This document shows, piece by piece, positions 9,932 to 20,046 of a stretch of DNA of 64,000 nt. Both the position numbers and the translations under genes were made by a program. The notes beneath the pieces are model-generated. The model did not search any database. It worked only from the letters and a program-made list of their open reading frames with translations, and was not told the origin of the DNA. This stretch comes from Pseudorhodoferax aquiterrae (GTDB lineage Bacteria > Pseudomonadota > Gammaproteobacteria > Burkholderiales > Burkholderiaceae_C): NCBI RefSeq assembly GCF_014652235.1, contig NZ_BMYK01000006.1:62001-126000 (forward strand), in the 5' to 3' direction. Positions within the stretch are counted from its first letter, which is position 1, and each line of letters begins with the position of its first letter.

Positions 9932-9963
9932 AAAAAAAGGCCGGGCGTCCGAGACGCCCGGCC
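9932..9963 (-). terminator. intrinsic terminator of the glycine-zipper gene
   Basis: A perfect 11-bp stem (GGCCGGGCGTC and GACGCCCGGCC, loop CGA) followed on the minus strand by seven T residues. It lies 31 bp after the stop at 9995. The rest of 9737-9994 is A+T-richer upstream DNA of the acyltransferase, with no clear promoter that I can name. Confidence 0.88.
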
Positions 9964-9994
9964 GTTCTCCAGAACGAGGGACCGTGCCTTGCCG

Positions 9995-10654
9995 CTAGCC
10001 GTTCCAGGCCGTGGCACTGCCACGCAACCGGGCCGTGCCGTTCTGCACCACGACGGGGCTGCCCACCGCCACGGCTTGGGCTTGCTCGACGGTGCGCTCG
10101 CTGCCATCGTCCATGCGCACACGGACCGCATAGTGCGTGGTCTGGCGTACGCGCTTCTCGACCTCGTTGCCGGCAAAGCCCCCGCCCACGGCCCCCAGCA
10201 CGGTGGCCACGGCGCGGCCACTGCCGCCACCGATCTGGTTGCCCAGCACACCACCGACCACGCCGCCGGCCACGGCCCCCACGCCGCTGCCCTGGCCGGC
10301 GCGCTGCACGGCGGTCACGGAAACGACCGTGCCGCAGCTGTCGCAGCGCGCCACCGGCGCGGCGGCTGCGGGAGCCGCTGGCGCACGCACGACGGCCGGC
10401 GCGACGCGGGGCGCCGCCGGTGCCGTCGGTGCGCTCTGCGCCGCGGGCTTGGCACTTGCCGTGGGCGCGGCATCGAAGGGCACCAGGCCTGCGGCCTGGC
10501 CGGCGGTGGGCTCCGCCGCGCCGCGGGGCAACTGCGTGCCCAGCAGGGTGCCGCCCAGGCCGGCCACGGCGACGGCCAGTGCGCCGATCGCCAGCCACAG
10601 CGGCTTGTTGCCCGAACGGGCGGGAATCGAAGGGGACGTTTGGTGTTCTTGCAT
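9995..10654 (-). CDS. membrane-anchored glycine-zipper 2TM protein
   Basis: 219 residues from ATG 10654 (ribosome site GAGGAG). A cytoplasmic head of about 18 residues is followed by one membrane segment (LWLAIGALAVAVAGLGGTLLG), a long Ala/Pro-rich spacer, a CDSCGTV cysteine pair, and a glycine-zipper block (VGAVAGGVVGGVLGNQIGGGSG and VLGAVGGGFAGNEVEKR) of the Rick_17kDa_Anti/SlyB type. The C-terminal part (YAVRVRMDDGSERTVEQ) is a small beta domain typical of these envelope proteins. Likely an envelope or stress protein; the precise role is unknown. Confidence 0.75.
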   Translation of the reverse strand: MQEHQTSPSIPARSGNKPLWLAIGALAVAVAGLGGTLLGTQLPRGAAEPTAGQAAGLVPFDAAPTASAKPAAQSAPTAPAAPRVAPAVVRAPAAPAAAAPVARCDSCGTVVSVTAVQRAGQGSGVGAVAGGVVGGVLGNQIGGGSGRAVATVLGAVGGGFAGNEVEKRVRQTTHYAVRVRMDDGSERTVEQAQAVAVGSPVVVQNGTARLRGSATAWNG

Positions 10655-10723
10655 GGACACTCCTCGAAGCGGAGCGCAGGCGCGCTCCATGGATGCCAAG
10701 GCTATGCAACCCGCGTCGCGGCT

Positions 10724-10747
10724 CGGTGTCTCTTTTGTAAGACACCG
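10724..10747. repeat. inverted repeat CGGTGTCT-N8-AGACACCG
   Basis: Perfect 8-bp arms around an 8-nt spacer, between the metH stop and the glycine-zipper gene, about 70 bp upstream of that gene's ATG. Neither strand has a T tract after it, so it is more likely an operator or mRNA hairpin than a terminator. Confidence 0.5.
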
Positions 10748-10767
10748 TAAAACCCTCGCAGCGGCGG

Positions 10768-13539
<2,772 letters not shown>

Positions 13540-13542
13540 GGT

Positions 13543-13650
13543 CTCACCTGGGCATCCGGTCAAGGAACAGGTGAGCGTCGTTGCGGATGCGCGGTCCCAA
13601 GCCTGACGGGCGCCGGTGGCTCGGCCCGCTGCAACGCTCCTTGGGAGGCG
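13543..13650 (-). promoter_or_regulatory. S-adenosylhomocysteine (SAH) riboswitch and expression platform of metH
   Basis: The leader read on the minus strand contains the conserved SAH-aptamer blocks AAGGAGCGTTGCAGCGGG, CAGGCTTGGGA and CAACGACGCTCACC. P1 pairs TCCCAAG (13640-13646) with CTTGGGA (13595-13601); the pseudoknot pairs GAGCGT (13634-13639) with ACGCTC (13573-13578). The segment CTCACCTG (13568-13575) is also the exact complement of CAGGTGAG (13543-13550), which contains the metH ribosome site. Ligand binding and ribosome-site masking are therefore mutually exclusive, giving an SAH-ON switch. A TACAAT -10 at 13654-13659 puts the transcript start at the edge of P1. Confidence 0.88.
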
Positions 13651-13680
13651 GCGATTGTAGGCCGCGACGCGCCCACATCG

Positions 13681-13700
13681 TGGTGGCGAATCTGCCACCA
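13681..13700. promoter_or_regulatory. inverted repeat, likely toxin-antitoxin operator
   Basis: TGGTGGC-GAATCT-GCCACCA, perfect 7-bp arms with a 6-bp spacer, ends 15 bp before the toxin ATG. Position and symmetry fit autoregulation by an RHH antitoxin or toxin-antitoxin complex. It also lies about 25 bp upstream of the divergent metH -10 element. Confidence 0.6.
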
Positions 13701-13715
13701 GTAGTACGATGGCGC

Positions 13716-14138
13716 ATGATCGTCGTGGTCGACACCAATGTGTTCGTGGGCGCCTGCCTGGGGGTCGGCGCGGCAGCACGTGTCGTGTCGGATTGCCTGC
13801 GTGGCCTGCACCAGCCCTTGATGGGTGCCGCCCTGTTCGCCGAGTACGAGGATGTGCTGGCCCGGCCGGCACTGTTCAAGAACTGCCGCCTGGCCGCCGC
13901 GGAACGCGAGGAACTGCTCGACATCTTCATCGCCTGCTGCCGCTGGACGCGCATCTACTACCTGTGGCGACCGAATCTGCACGACGAAGGCGACAACCAT
14001 TTGATGGAACTGGCCGTCGCCGGCAATGCCGACTGCATCGTCACGCGCAACCTGCGTGATCTGGCGCGCGGCGAACTGCGCTTCGCGACCATCCATGTGC
14101 AATCGCCCGAGCAATTCTTGAAGGAGCCCGCACCATGA
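13716..14138 (+). CDS. PIN-domain toxin of a type II toxin-antitoxin pair
   Basis: 140 residues from ATG 13716. [13 protein letters not shown] gives the first PIN acidic residue (Asp6); a glutamate in LFAEYEDVL, Asp/Glu residues in [12 protein letters not shown] and Asp in [13 protein letters not shown] complete the metal site of the COG1569 type of PIN nuclease. Such toxins cut RNA. The gene overlaps the next one by 4 bp (ATGA). Toxin-before-antitoxin is the usual order for this COG1569 subfamily but reversed relative to classical vapBC. An earlier ATG at 13581 would read through the operator and the metH riboswitch and is rejected. Confidence 0.82.
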   Translation: MIVVVDTNVFVGACLGVGAAARVVSDCLRGLHQPLMGAALFAEYEDVLARPALFKNCRLAAAEREELLDIFIACCRWTRIYYLWRPNLHDEGDNHLMELAVAGNADCIVTRNLRDLARGELRFATIHVQSPEQFLKEPAP

Positions 14139-14365
14139 GCGCCCTGACCATCCGCCTGCCCGACGACAAGTACCAGCGGCTCAAGGCCTTGTCACGGCAA
14201 CGCAAGACCAGCGTGAACAAGCTCATCGACGAGATGACGACGCTGATGCTGGCCGAATTCGACGCGGAGACGCGGTTCCAGCTGCGTGCGGCGCGCGGTG
14301 CCGGTCAGCAGGCGCGCGGGCTGGAACTCCTCCGAAAGGCTCAGGACTCCGGCTCGACCACGTAA
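14135..14365 (+). CDS. RHH-type antitoxin
   Basis: 76 residues. The first half ([33 protein letters not shown]) is a ribbon-helix-helix DNA-binding fold: beta strand TIRLP, two helices and the SVNKLI turn. The C-terminal half would bind and block the PIN toxin encoded just upstream (4-bp overlap). It probably represses its own operon at the 13681 repeat. Its last 25 bp overlap the 3' end of the convergent GntR gene. Confidence 0.82.
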   Translation: MSALTIRLPDDKYQRLKALSRQRKTSVNKLIDEMTTLMLAEFDAETRFQLRAARGAGQQARGLELLRKAQDSGSTT

Positions 14366-15039
14366 TCCGGAAACTGCTGCCGGATCTCCTCGACAGCCGA
14401 CAGCGTGCCCGACAGGTGCGCACGCAGCGCCTCCTGCGCGGCCGCCGCGTCGCCGGCGGCGATGGCGGCCACGATGGCGCGGTGGTCGCGCAGGATGGAA
14501 GCGGTCTTGCCCGCGGTGGGCAGGTGCAGCCGGCGCAACCGGTCCACATGGCCCGAGACGCGGCCGACCAGCTCGACCAGCGCCGCCATGTCGGCCGCCG
14601 CGTAGAGCAGTTGGTGGAACTGCCGGTCTGCCGCGACGAAGTCACCGTACTGCCGGGCTTCGGCCAGTGACTGCTGCAAGGCGATCTGGCGGCGCAAGGC
14701 ATCGACCAGTCCCGCAGGTCGGCGCAGCGCCAGTTCGCGCACGAGTTCCAGCTCGATCGATCGCCGCAGGAAATGCGCCTGCCGCGCCGCGCGCAGGTCG
14801 ATGCGGCTGACCAGCGTGGCGTGCTGCGGGAACACGTCGACCAGGCCCTCTTCCGCCAGCCGCAGCAGCGCCTCGCGCACGGGCGTCTGGCTCACGCCGA
14901 ACTGCTCGGCCAGGGCCTGGCGCGCCAGCACCGTGCCGGGAACCAGCTCCAGCGCCAGGATGGCCTCGCGCAAGCGCTCCAGCACCTGGGGCGCGGCCAG
15001 GCGCGTGCGGTCCAGGCGGATCTTGGGCAGGGCGTTCAT
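14341..15039 (-). CDS. GntR-family (FadR/FCD) transcriptional regulator
   Basis: 232 residues. The winged-helix N terminus carries LARQALAEQFGVSQTPVREALLRLAEEGLV (about 38-67), the GntR signature. The all-helical FCD domain follows, with metal/ligand residues in DRQFHQLLY and HRAIVAAI. It is divergent from the Bug/dehydratase operon and almost certainly controls it; a 14-bp palindrome lies between the -35 and -10 of that operon. The effector is probably a sugar acid or its breakdown product. Confidence 0.88.
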   Translation of the reverse strand: MNALPKIRLDRTRLAAPQVLERLREAILALELVPGTVLARQALAEQFGVSQTPVREALLRLAEEGLVDVFPQHATLVSRIDLRAARQAHFLRRSIELELVRELALRRPAGLVDALRRQIALQQSLAEARQYGDFVAADRQFHQLLYAAADMAALVELVGRVSGHVDRLRRLHLPTAGKTASILRDHRAIVAAIAAGDAAAAQEALRAHLSGTLSAVEEIRQQFPDYVVEPES

Positions 15040-15055
15040 CGCGGGCGATTCTGCA

Positions 15056-15084
15056 TTGACGTACTAATATATTAGTGTTTCAAT
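15056..15084 (+). promoter_or_regulatory. promoter with GntR operator between -35 and -10
   Basis: TTGACG (15056-15061) and TTCAAT (15079-15084) are 17 bp apart, and the spacer contains the perfect 14-bp palindrome ACTAATATATTAGT (15063-15076). An operator in this place fits repression by the divergent GntR protein. Confidence 0.72.
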
Positions 15085-15121
15085 CCCGCGCCAGCAAGAC
15101 AAGTCACGACAAGACAAGGAG

Positions 15122-16105
15122 ATGAACATGCACCGTCGCACGATGATCCAGGGCGCGCTGTCCACCATGGCGACCGCGGCACTGCCCGCGCTGGCACAAG
15201 GCAGTTGGCCGACCGGCAAGGCGATCACCTACATCGTCCCGTTCCCGCCGGGGGGCAACACCGACACGCTGGCCCGCGTGATCGCGCCGGCGCTGTCCAC
15301 CGCGCTGGGCACGCCCGTGGTCATCGACAACAAGGGCGGCGCGGGCGGCAGCGTGGGCTCCACCCTCGCGGCGCGCGCCGCGCCGGACGGCTACACCATC
15401 CTGGGCGGCACCATCAGTTCGCACTCCATCAACGGAAGCCTGTACTCCAAGCTCGACTACGACCCGGTCAAGTCCTTCGCACCGGTCGCGATGCTGGGCT
15501 CCGGCCCGCTGGTGCTGGTGGTCAACGCGAGCAGCCCCTACAAGACCCTGAACGATGTGCTGGCGGCCAGCAAGGCGAAGGCGGGCGGCCTGTCCTCGGC
15601 CTCGCCGGGCAACGGCACCTCGCCGCACATGGCGCTGGCGCTGCTGAGCTACCAGTCCGGCGTGGCGTTCACGCACGTGCCCTACAAGGGCAGCGGCCCG
15701 GCCGTGCAGGACCTGGTCGGCGGCCAGGTGGACATGATGTTCGACACCACGCTGATCGTGGGTCCGCACATCCAGTCGGGCAAGCTGCGGCCGATCGCGG
15801 TCAGCAGTTCCAAGCGGCTGGAGTCGCTGCCCGACGTGCCCACCATTGCCGAGGCCGGCCAGAAGGGCTTCGACATGGGCTCCTGGCAGGCCGTGTTCGC
15901 ACCGGCCGGCACGCCCAAGCCCATCGTCGACCGGCTGCACGCCGAGATCATGAAGATCGTCGCCACACCCGAGGTGCAGGCCCGGCTCAAGAGCTTCGGC
16001 ATGCTGCCCTCGGACATGACACCGGCCCAGCTCGGCGAGTACCAGAAGGCCGAAGTCGAGAAATGGGCCAAGGTGATCAAGGCCGCCGGCATCAAGGCTG
16101 AGTAA
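15122..16105 (+). CDS. tripartite tricarboxylate transporter substrate-binding protein (Bug family)
   Basis: 327 residues. The signal peptide begins MNMHRRTMIQGAL (twin-arginine-like) and ends near ALAQG. The mature Bug fold shows PVRIVVPFPPGG-type ITYIVPFPPGGNTD, GTPVVIDNKGGAGGSVG, APDGYTIL and VPYKGSGPAVQDL, the usual ligand-loop motifs. Bug proteins bind carboxylates or small acids in the periplasm. No TctA/TctB membrane subunits are in the window, so it is an orphan receptor that may use shared membrane partners or serve in sensing. First gene of the GntR-controlled operon; a second ATG 6 bp inside is an alternative start. Confidence 0.9.
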   Translation: MNMHRRTMIQGALSTMATAALPALAQGSWPTGKAITYIVPFPPGGNTDTLARVIAPALSTALGTPVVIDNKGGAGGSVGSTLAARAAPDGYTILGGTISSHSINGSLYSKLDYDPVKSFAPVAMLGSGPLVLVVNASSPYKTLNDVLAASKAKAGGLSSASPGNGTSPHMALALLSYQSGVAFTHVPYKGSGPAVQDLVGGQVDMMFDTTLIVGPHIQSGKLRPIAVSSSKRLESLPDVPTIAEAGQKGFDMGSWQAVFAPAGTPKPIVDRLHAEIMKIVATPEVQARLKSFGMLPSDMTPAQLGEYQKAEVEKWAKVIKAAGIKAE

Positions 16106-16298
16106 TGGCTTCCCCCCGTTTGGCCGCCTCACTGCGTGTAGGCGGCCGATACCCCCCAAGGGGGCGCCGCCAGCGGCCGGGCGGAGCCCGTTCCGCGGCG
16201 GCTGCTGGCACGGCCTGCTCCGCGGCCACTCGCACCGCGGCGTGCCACCAACTGCAGAGCCATAGCCCACAGCGACGCACAGACCACGAAGACGCCAC
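16106..16298. repeat. G+C-rich intergenic repeat-like element with hairpins
   Basis: The 193-bp gap inside the operon holds a hairpin GGCCGCC-N12-GGCGGCC, then CCCCC-CAA-GGGGG and a tract rich in GGCGG and GCTCCGCGG. This layout resembles the dispersed intergenic repeats seen in Comamonadaceae genomes. It could attenuate or stabilise the mRNA between the receptor and dehydratase genes. Copy number cannot be judged from one window; I saw no second copy here. Confidence 0.45.
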
Positions 16299-18029
16299 AT
16301 GACAAGACGCACCTACGACAGCCTGCGCAGCGCGCGCTGGTTCGCCCCCGACGACTTCCGCTCCTTCGGCCACCGCTCCCGCGTGCTGCAGATGGGCTAT
16401 GGCTACGAAGACTGGAAGGGCAAGCCCATCATCGCCATCGTCAACACCTGGAGCGATGCCAACCAGTGCCACACGCACTTCAAGCAGCGTGTGGAGGACG
16501 TCAAGCGCGGCGTGTTCCAGGCCGGTGGTTTCCCGCTGGAGCTGCCCGCCATCAGCCTGTCGGAGAGCATGGTCAAGCCCACCACCATGCTGTACCGCAA
16601 CTTCCTCGCGATGGAGACCGAGGAGCTGCTGCGCAGCCACCCGGTGGACGGCGCCGTGCTGATGGGCGGCTGCGACAAGACCACGCCGGGCCTGACCATG
16701 GGCGCGCTGTCCATGGGCATCCCCTTCATCTACCTGCCGGCCGGCCCCATGCTGCGCGGCAACTGGAAGGGCCAGGTGCTGGGCTCGGGCTCGGACGCCT
16801 TCAAGTACTGGGACGAGCGCCGCGCCGGCCGCCTGTCGGACCAGGCCTGGTTCGAGATGGAAGCCGGCATCGCGCGCAGCCACGGCACCTGCATGACCAT
16901 GGGCACGGCGGCCACCATGATGGGCATCGCCGAATCCATCGGCTTCACCTTGCCCGGCGCCAGCAGCATCCCGGCGGCCGACGCCAACCATGTGCGCATG
17001 AGCGCCGAATGCGGCCGCCGCATCGTCGACATGGTCTGGGACGACCTCACGCCCGCGAAGATGCTGACCCGCGCCAACTTCGAGAACGGCATCGCCTGCG
17101 CCATGGCCATGGGCTGCTCGACCAACGCCATCATCCATCTGATCGCCATGTCGCGCCGGGCCGGCCACCCGGTGAGCCTGGCCGACTTCGACGCCTTCAG
17201 CCGCCGCGTGCAGGTGATCGCCAACATCCGGCCCAGCGGCGACGCCTACCTGATGGAAGACTTCTTCTACGCGGGTGGTCTGCGCGCGATGCTGGAACGC
17301 ATCCGCCCGCACCTGCAGACCGAGGCGCTGACCGTCAACGGCAAGACCATCGGCGAGAACATCGCGGGCGCCGAGGTCTACAACGACGACGTGATCCGCC
17401 CGCTGGACAAGCCGATCTATGCCGAGGGCGCACTCGCCGTGCTGCGCGGCAACCTCGCGCCCGACGGCGTGGTCATCAAGCCCAGCGCGGTGGCGCCACA
17501 TCTCTTGCGCCACACCGGCCGCGCCCTGGTGTTCGACGACTACCCCAGCCTCAAGAAGGCCGTGGACGATCCGGAGCTCGACGTGACGGGCGACGACATC
17601 CTGGTGCTGCGCAACGCCGGCCCGCTGGGCGCCGGCATGCCCGAGTGGGGCATGCTGCCGATCCCGACCAAGCTCTTGAAGCAGGGCGTCAAGGACATGC
17701 TGCGCCTGTCGGATGCACGCATGAGCGGCACCAGCTACGGCGGCTGCCTGCTGCACTGCTCGCCCGAGGCGGCCATCGGCGGCCCGCTGGCGCTGGTCAA
17801 GACCGGCGACCGCATCACGGTCGACGTGCCGGCCCGCACGATCCACCTGGAAATCTCGGACGACGAGATGGCGCAGCGCAAGGCCGCGTGGACGCCGCCT
17901 CCCCCGCGCTACGAGCGCGGCTACGGCTGGATGTTCGGCCGCCACATCAAGCAGGCCAACGAGGGCTGCGACTTCGATTTTCTGGAGACGACCTTCGGCA
18001 AGCCCGTCCCAGAGCCCGATATTTTCTGA
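16299..18029 (+). CDS. IlvD/Edd-family sugar-acid dehydratase (L-arabonate dehydratase-like)
   Basis: 576 residues. NTWSDANQCH, GGCDKTTPG and SHGTCMTMGTA contain the three cysteines expected for the [2Fe-2S] cluster of the pentonate-dehydratase branch. The ending GGCLLHCSPEAAIGGPLALV and the C-terminal YGWMFGRH-type tail also match that branch rather than valine-pathway IlvD. It would dehydrate an aldonic acid to a 2-keto-3-deoxy acid. The neighbours (Bug receptors, RraA-like protein) point to catabolism of a sugar acid; the exact stereochemistry cannot be read from sequence. Confidence 0.85.
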   Translation: MTRRTYDSLRSARWFAPDDFRSFGHRSRVLQMGYGYEDWKGKPIIAIVNTWSDANQCHTHFKQRVEDVKRGVFQAGGFPLELPAISLSESMVKPTTMLYRNFLAMETEELLRSHPVDGAVLMGGCDKTTPGLTMGALSMGIPFIYLPAGPMLRGNWKGQVLGSGSDAFKYWDERRAGRLSDQAWFEMEAGIARSHGTCMTMGTAATMMGIAESIGFTLPGASSIPAADANHVRMSAECGRRIVDMVWDDLTPAKMLTRANFENGIACAMAMGCSTNAIIHLIAMSRRAGHPVSLADFDAFSRRVQVIANIRPSGDAYLMEDFFYAGGLRAMLERIRPHLQTEALTVNGKTIGENIAGAEVYNDDVIRPLDKPIYAEGALAVLRGNLAPDGVVIKPSAVAPHLLRHTGRALVFDDYPSLKKAVDDPELDVTGDDILVLRNAGPLGAGMPEWGMLPIPTKLLKQGVKDMLRLSDARMSGTSYGGCLLHCSPEAAIGGPLALVKTGDRITVDVPARTIHLEISDDEMAQRKAAWTPPPPRYERGYGWMFGRHIKQANEGCDFDFLETTFGKPVPEPDIF

Positions 18030-18046
18030 ACCCGGAGACCCACCGC

Positions 18047-18757
18047 ATGAAGCAAGAAACCCGCGACCTTCTGATGAAGGTCAGCACCGCCACCCTGTGC
18101 ACCGCCCTCTTCAAGCGCGGCCTGCGCAACCAGGTGATCCAGGACGTGCGCCCGCTCAACCCCTCCGCCCCCACCATGGTCGGCGAGGCCTTCACGCTGC
18201 GCTACATGCCGGCGCGCGAGGACCGCAACGGCATCGAAGTCTTCCAGAACCGCGCGCACCCGCAGCGCAAGGCCGTGGAGGACTGCCCGCCCGGCGCCGT
18301 GATGGTCATCGACAGCCGCAAGGATGCGCGCGCCGCCTCCGCCGGCGGCATCCTCGTGGCGCGGCTGATGCAGCGCGGCGTGGCCGGCGTGGTGACCGAC
18401 GGCGGTTTCCGCGACAGCCCCGACATCGCGCGGTACGCCATGCCGGCCTACCACGTGCGCCCCAGCGCGCCGACCAACCTGACCCTGCACGAGGCCATCG
18501 AGATCAACGGCCCGATCGGCTGCGGCGACGCACCCGTCTTCCCGGGCGATGTGGTCGTGGGCGATGGCGACGGCGTGGTCGTGATCCCCGCGCACCTGGC
18601 GGACGAGATCGCGGTGGAGGCCACCGAGATGACGGTGTTCGAGGACTTCGTGCAGGAGAAGGTCATGGAGGGCCGCAGCATCCTGGGCCTGTACCCGCCG
18701 ACCGACGAGCAGAGCCGCACCGACTTCGCCGCATGGCGCCAGGCCAAGGGCCGCTGA
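18047..18757 (+). CDS. RraA-like / HMG-aldolase-fold protein
   Basis: 236 residues from ATG 18047, 17 bp after the dehydratase stop. The family core is clear: GAVMVIDSRKDARAASAGGILVARLMQRGVAGVVTDGGFRDSPDI, with the Arg and Asp that bind metal and substrate in this fold. GCGDAPVFPGDVVVGDGDGVVVIP is the second signature. Although often annotated as a ribonuclease regulator, members in sugar-acid operons act as aldolases or decarboxylases on 2-keto acids, which fits a step after the dehydratase here. That assignment is inference from context. Confidence 0.82.
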   Translation: MKQETRDLLMKVSTATLCTALFKRGLRNQVIQDVRPLNPSAPTMVGEAFTLRYMPAREDRNGIEVFQNRAHPQRKAVEDCPPGAVMVIDSRKDARAASAGGILVARLMQRGVAGVVTDGGFRDSPDIARYAMPAYHVRPSAPTNLTLHEAIEINGPIGCGDAPVFPGDVVVGDGDGVVVIPAHLADEIAVEATEMTVFEDFVQEKVMEGRSILGLYPPTDEQSRTDFAAWRQAKGR

Positions 18758-18773
18758 ACACCGAGGAGGAGAC

Positions 18774-19733
18774 ATGCAACGCAGAACATTCGCCCTGGCC
18801 GCCACGCTGGCGCTGGCCGCCCCCGCTTTCGCCCAAACCTTCCCGACCAAGCCCATGACCATCGTCGTGCCCGCCTCGCCCGGCGGCGCGATCGACCTGG
18901 CCGCGCGCCTGATCGGCCAGAAGTTCACCGAGGCCTGGGGCCAGCCCGTGGTCATCGAGAACAAGACCGGCGCCACCGGCGTGATCGGCACCGACTTCGT
19001 GGCCAAGAGCGCGCCCGACGGCCATGTGCTGGCGCTGGTGGCCAGCAGCCATGCCATCAACCCCAGCATGTTCAAGAAGTTGCCGTTCGACACGGTCAGG
19101 AGCTTCGAGCCCGTGGTGCAGACGCACACGGTGCCGCTGGTGCTGGTGGTGGCACCCGACGCGCCGTTCAAGACCATGCAGGACGTGATCGCCTTCGGCA
19201 AGAAGAACCCTGGGCAGCTCAGCTTCGCGTCCAGCGGCAACGGCGGTGCGCCGCATTTCTCGGGCGAGCTGTTCCAGAGCATGGCCGGCCTGCAGATGCA
19301 GCACATTCCCTACAAGGGCAGCACGCTGGCGCACCCGGACCTCATGAGCGGCCGCGTGTCCCTCATGTTCGACACCTTGGCCGCGACCAGCGCCCAGATC
19401 AAGGCCGGCAAGCTGCGCGCCCTGGCCGTGACCACGCCCAAGCGCCTGCCGGCCTTTCCCGACGTTCCCACGGTGGCCGAGGCCGGCCTGCCCGGCTACG
19501 AGACCAGCACCTGGGGCGGCCTGCTGGCGCCGGCCGGCACGCCCAAGGCGACCGTGCAGAAGCTCGCGCTTGAGACCACGCGCATCCTGGCGCTGCCCGA
19601 CGTGCGCGAGCGCATGCTGGCGGCCGGCGTGGAGCCCGTGGGTGGCACGCCCGAGCAGTTCGCGGCCTTCATCGCGAGCGAGATGGTGAAATGGGGCAAG
19701 GTGGCCAAGGCAGCCGGGATCGAGCCGGAGTGA
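18774..19733 (+). CDS. second Bug-family substrate-binding protein
   Basis: 319 residues with signal peptide MQRRTFALAATLALAAPAFAQ. Family motifs: MTIVVPASPGGAIDLAAR, QPVVIENKTGATGVIG, APDGHVLAL, IPYKGSTLAHPDL. It is 16 bp after the RraA-like gene, preceded by GAGGAG, and closes the operon. Having two Bug receptors flank one catabolic pair suggests two related substrates or two affinity ranges. No membrane subunits are nearby. Confidence 0.9.
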   Translation: MQRRTFALAATLALAAPAFAQTFPTKPMTIVVPASPGGAIDLAARLIGQKFTEAWGQPVVIENKTGATGVIGTDFVAKSAPDGHVLALVASSHAINPSMFKKLPFDTVRSFEPVVQTHTVPLVLVVAPDAPFKTMQDVIAFGKKNPGQLSFASSGNGGAPHFSGELFQSMAGLQMQHIPYKGSTLAHPDLMSGRVSLMFDTLAATSAQIKAGKLRALAVTTPKRLPAFPDVPTVAEAGLPGYETSTWGGLLAPAGTPKATVQKLALETTRILALPDVRERMLAAGVEPVGGTPEQFAAFIASEMVKWGKVAKAAGIEPE

Positions 19734-19741
19734 GCGCCAGA

Positions 19742-19760
19742 GCGGTGCGCCATGCACCGC
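19742..19760 (+). terminator. possible terminator hairpin after the Bug operon
   Basis: GCGGTGC-GCCAT-GCACCGC, a perfect 7-bp stem 8 bp after the stop. It is followed by ATTGATTC rather than a T run, so it may only stabilise the 3' end. Confidence 0.4.
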
Positions 19761-19772
19761 ATTGATTCGCCC

Positions 19773-19976
19773 TCAGTTCCGCGCCAGACCGCACCGGCAG
19801 CGGTACAGATGGGTGCACAGCACGTCCCAGCGTTCGGAAATCGCCTGCTGGGGCACGCCGCCGGAGCGCCCGCCCAGCGGCCGCTCCTCTGACGCGTCAG
19901 CACGTGAACCCGGGCCGGACCGGGGGCGCTCACCGTCCCAGGTCCGCGATGCAGAGCGAGATCTGCCTGTTCTCAT
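19773..19976 (-). CDS. small hypothetical protein, basic with Cys/His-rich C terminus
   Basis: 67 residues. The ATG at 19976 is preceded by a near-perfect ribosome site, GGAGGTGT, with good spacing, which is the main reason to believe it. The N-terminal half is Arg/Ser/Pro-rich and low complexity; the C terminus reads ISERWDVLCTHLYRCRCGLARN with three cysteines and a histidine, possibly a small metal site. It would be the only gene in the 313-bp gap at 19734-20046. I do not recognise a family, and the frame may be fortuitous. Confidence 0.42.
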   Translation of the reverse strand: MRTGRSRSASRTWDGERPRSGPGSRADASEERPLGGRSGGVPQQAISERWDVLCTHLYRCRCGLARN

Positions 19977-20046
19977 CGCGACACCTCCATTCGGAAGACG
20001 GTGCCGCTGAATGCAAGAGTGATGCCGGCCGTTCTGGCGGGGTGGC

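Noticed and set aside
10724-10747. metH transcription terminator
   Set aside because: Stable stem, but no run of T residues on either strand.
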